Shown: positions 63,969 to 64,000 of the stretch, piece by piece
How the letters are laid out: each line of letters begins with the position of its first letter
Numbering within the stretch: position 1 is the stretch's first letter
From: Ophiura sarsii
Taxonomy: Eukaryota > Echinodermata > Ophiuroidea > Amphilepidida > Ophiuridae
DNA: 64,000 nucleotides
Assembly: GCA_035610835.1 (NCBI GenBank)
Contig: CM069454.1
Location: forward strand, 1,675,117 to 1,739,116
Reading direction: 5' to 3'
Program-made: the position numbers and the translations under genes
Notes under the pieces: generated by a model
What the model was told of the DNA's origin: nothing
Seen by the model: only the letters and a program-made list of their open reading frames with translations
Database searches by the model: none

Positions 63969-64000
63969 CTTGTAGAACATTTTACCTGTTGCGTCAAGCA
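63969..64000 (-). CDS. Exon A of copy 25, cut by the window edge
   Basis: Only the last 32 nt of the exon are visible (C-L-D-A-T-G-K-M-F-Y-K region in part), with the AAG|GTGATG donor. It shows that the array continues to the right. Confidence 0.7.

Larger units (their letters stand above)
4126..64000 (-). repeat. Tandem array of a ~1,948-bp unit carrying a two-exon Calx-beta-like domain
   Basis: The same unit recurs about 24.5 times head to tail. It is interrupted by a 9.1-kb block (7175-16292) and a LINE (19963-22951), and it continues past the window edge. From 28 kb onward the spacing between equivalent positions is 1,947-1,950 bp. Each unit holds, on the minus strand: exon B, a ~0.58-kb intron with an internal ~94-bp duplication, exon A, then a ~1.05-kb intron with a conserved hairpin. 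Units fall into two main types by the codon after A-L-G in exon A (G-D-I-S or G-A-I-S) plus linked intron differences. From copy 7 the order is A D A D D A D / D A D D A D / A D A D D. The small open frames that repeat on both strands at this period are intronic shadows. The array could be part of a working giant gene or an amplified, inactive piece of one. Confidence 0.9.

Noticed and set aside
16293..64000. CRISPR array or rRNA-type tandem repeat
   Set aside because: The unit is ~1.95 kb with spliced protein-coding exons, and no conserved rRNA segments or short spacer pattern are seen.

Overview
The window looks like nuclear DNA of a metazoan, probably a marine invertebrate. The evidence is an AT-rich composition, short exons bounded by GT/AG splice sites, a CR1/L2-type LINE, a tRNA-derived SINE-like sequence, foldback (MITE-like) elements, a decayed Crypton-like tyrosine recombinase and a satellite block. 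There is no bacterial-style gene organisation. The species cannot be named from the sequence.

Most of the window (about 4.1-7.2 kb and 16.3-64 kb) is one tandem array of a ~1,948-bp unit. Each unit carries two short exons on the minus strand. Exon B is about 85 nt and exon A is 239 nt, separated by a ~0.58-kb intron, and a ~1.05-kb intron leads to the next unit. If spliced in series, each B+A pair gives 324 nt, or 108 codons. The product resembles one Calx-beta-type extracellular beta-sandwich domain: an E-G motif after strand A, a G-D-T-E-K-R turn, an acidic D-D-D-I-E-D-V-E block, and an ending like E-V-C-V-L-D. Twenty-four complete pairs and the edge of a twenty-fifth are present, all with open frames, and the array runs off the right edge. 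Read as one gene, this is the internal part of a giant repeat protein. Its 5' end would lie to the right of the window. Its 3' end is not recognised on the left.

The array has higher-order structure. Copies 8-13 are repeated as copies 14-19 with an exact 11,688-bp offset, and copies 18-23 show an A/D dimer of about 3,898 bp. Introns are as uniform as exons, which points to unequal crossing-over or conversion rather than protein-level selection alone.

Two insertions break the array. The first is a ~9.1-kb block at 7175-16292, inside the long intron. It holds a polyC tract, two foldback elements, the Crypton-like pseudogene, a TIR-bounded ~1-kb element and ~13 copies of a ~178-bp satellite. 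The second is a ~3-kb 5'-truncated LINE at 19963-22951 with an intact reverse transcriptase frame, inside the short intron of copy 4. The left 4 kb holds a ~656-bp foldback element, SINE-like repeats and an orphan exon A fragment. The right end (62.4-63.4 kb) holds two partial duplications that break the unit rhythm.
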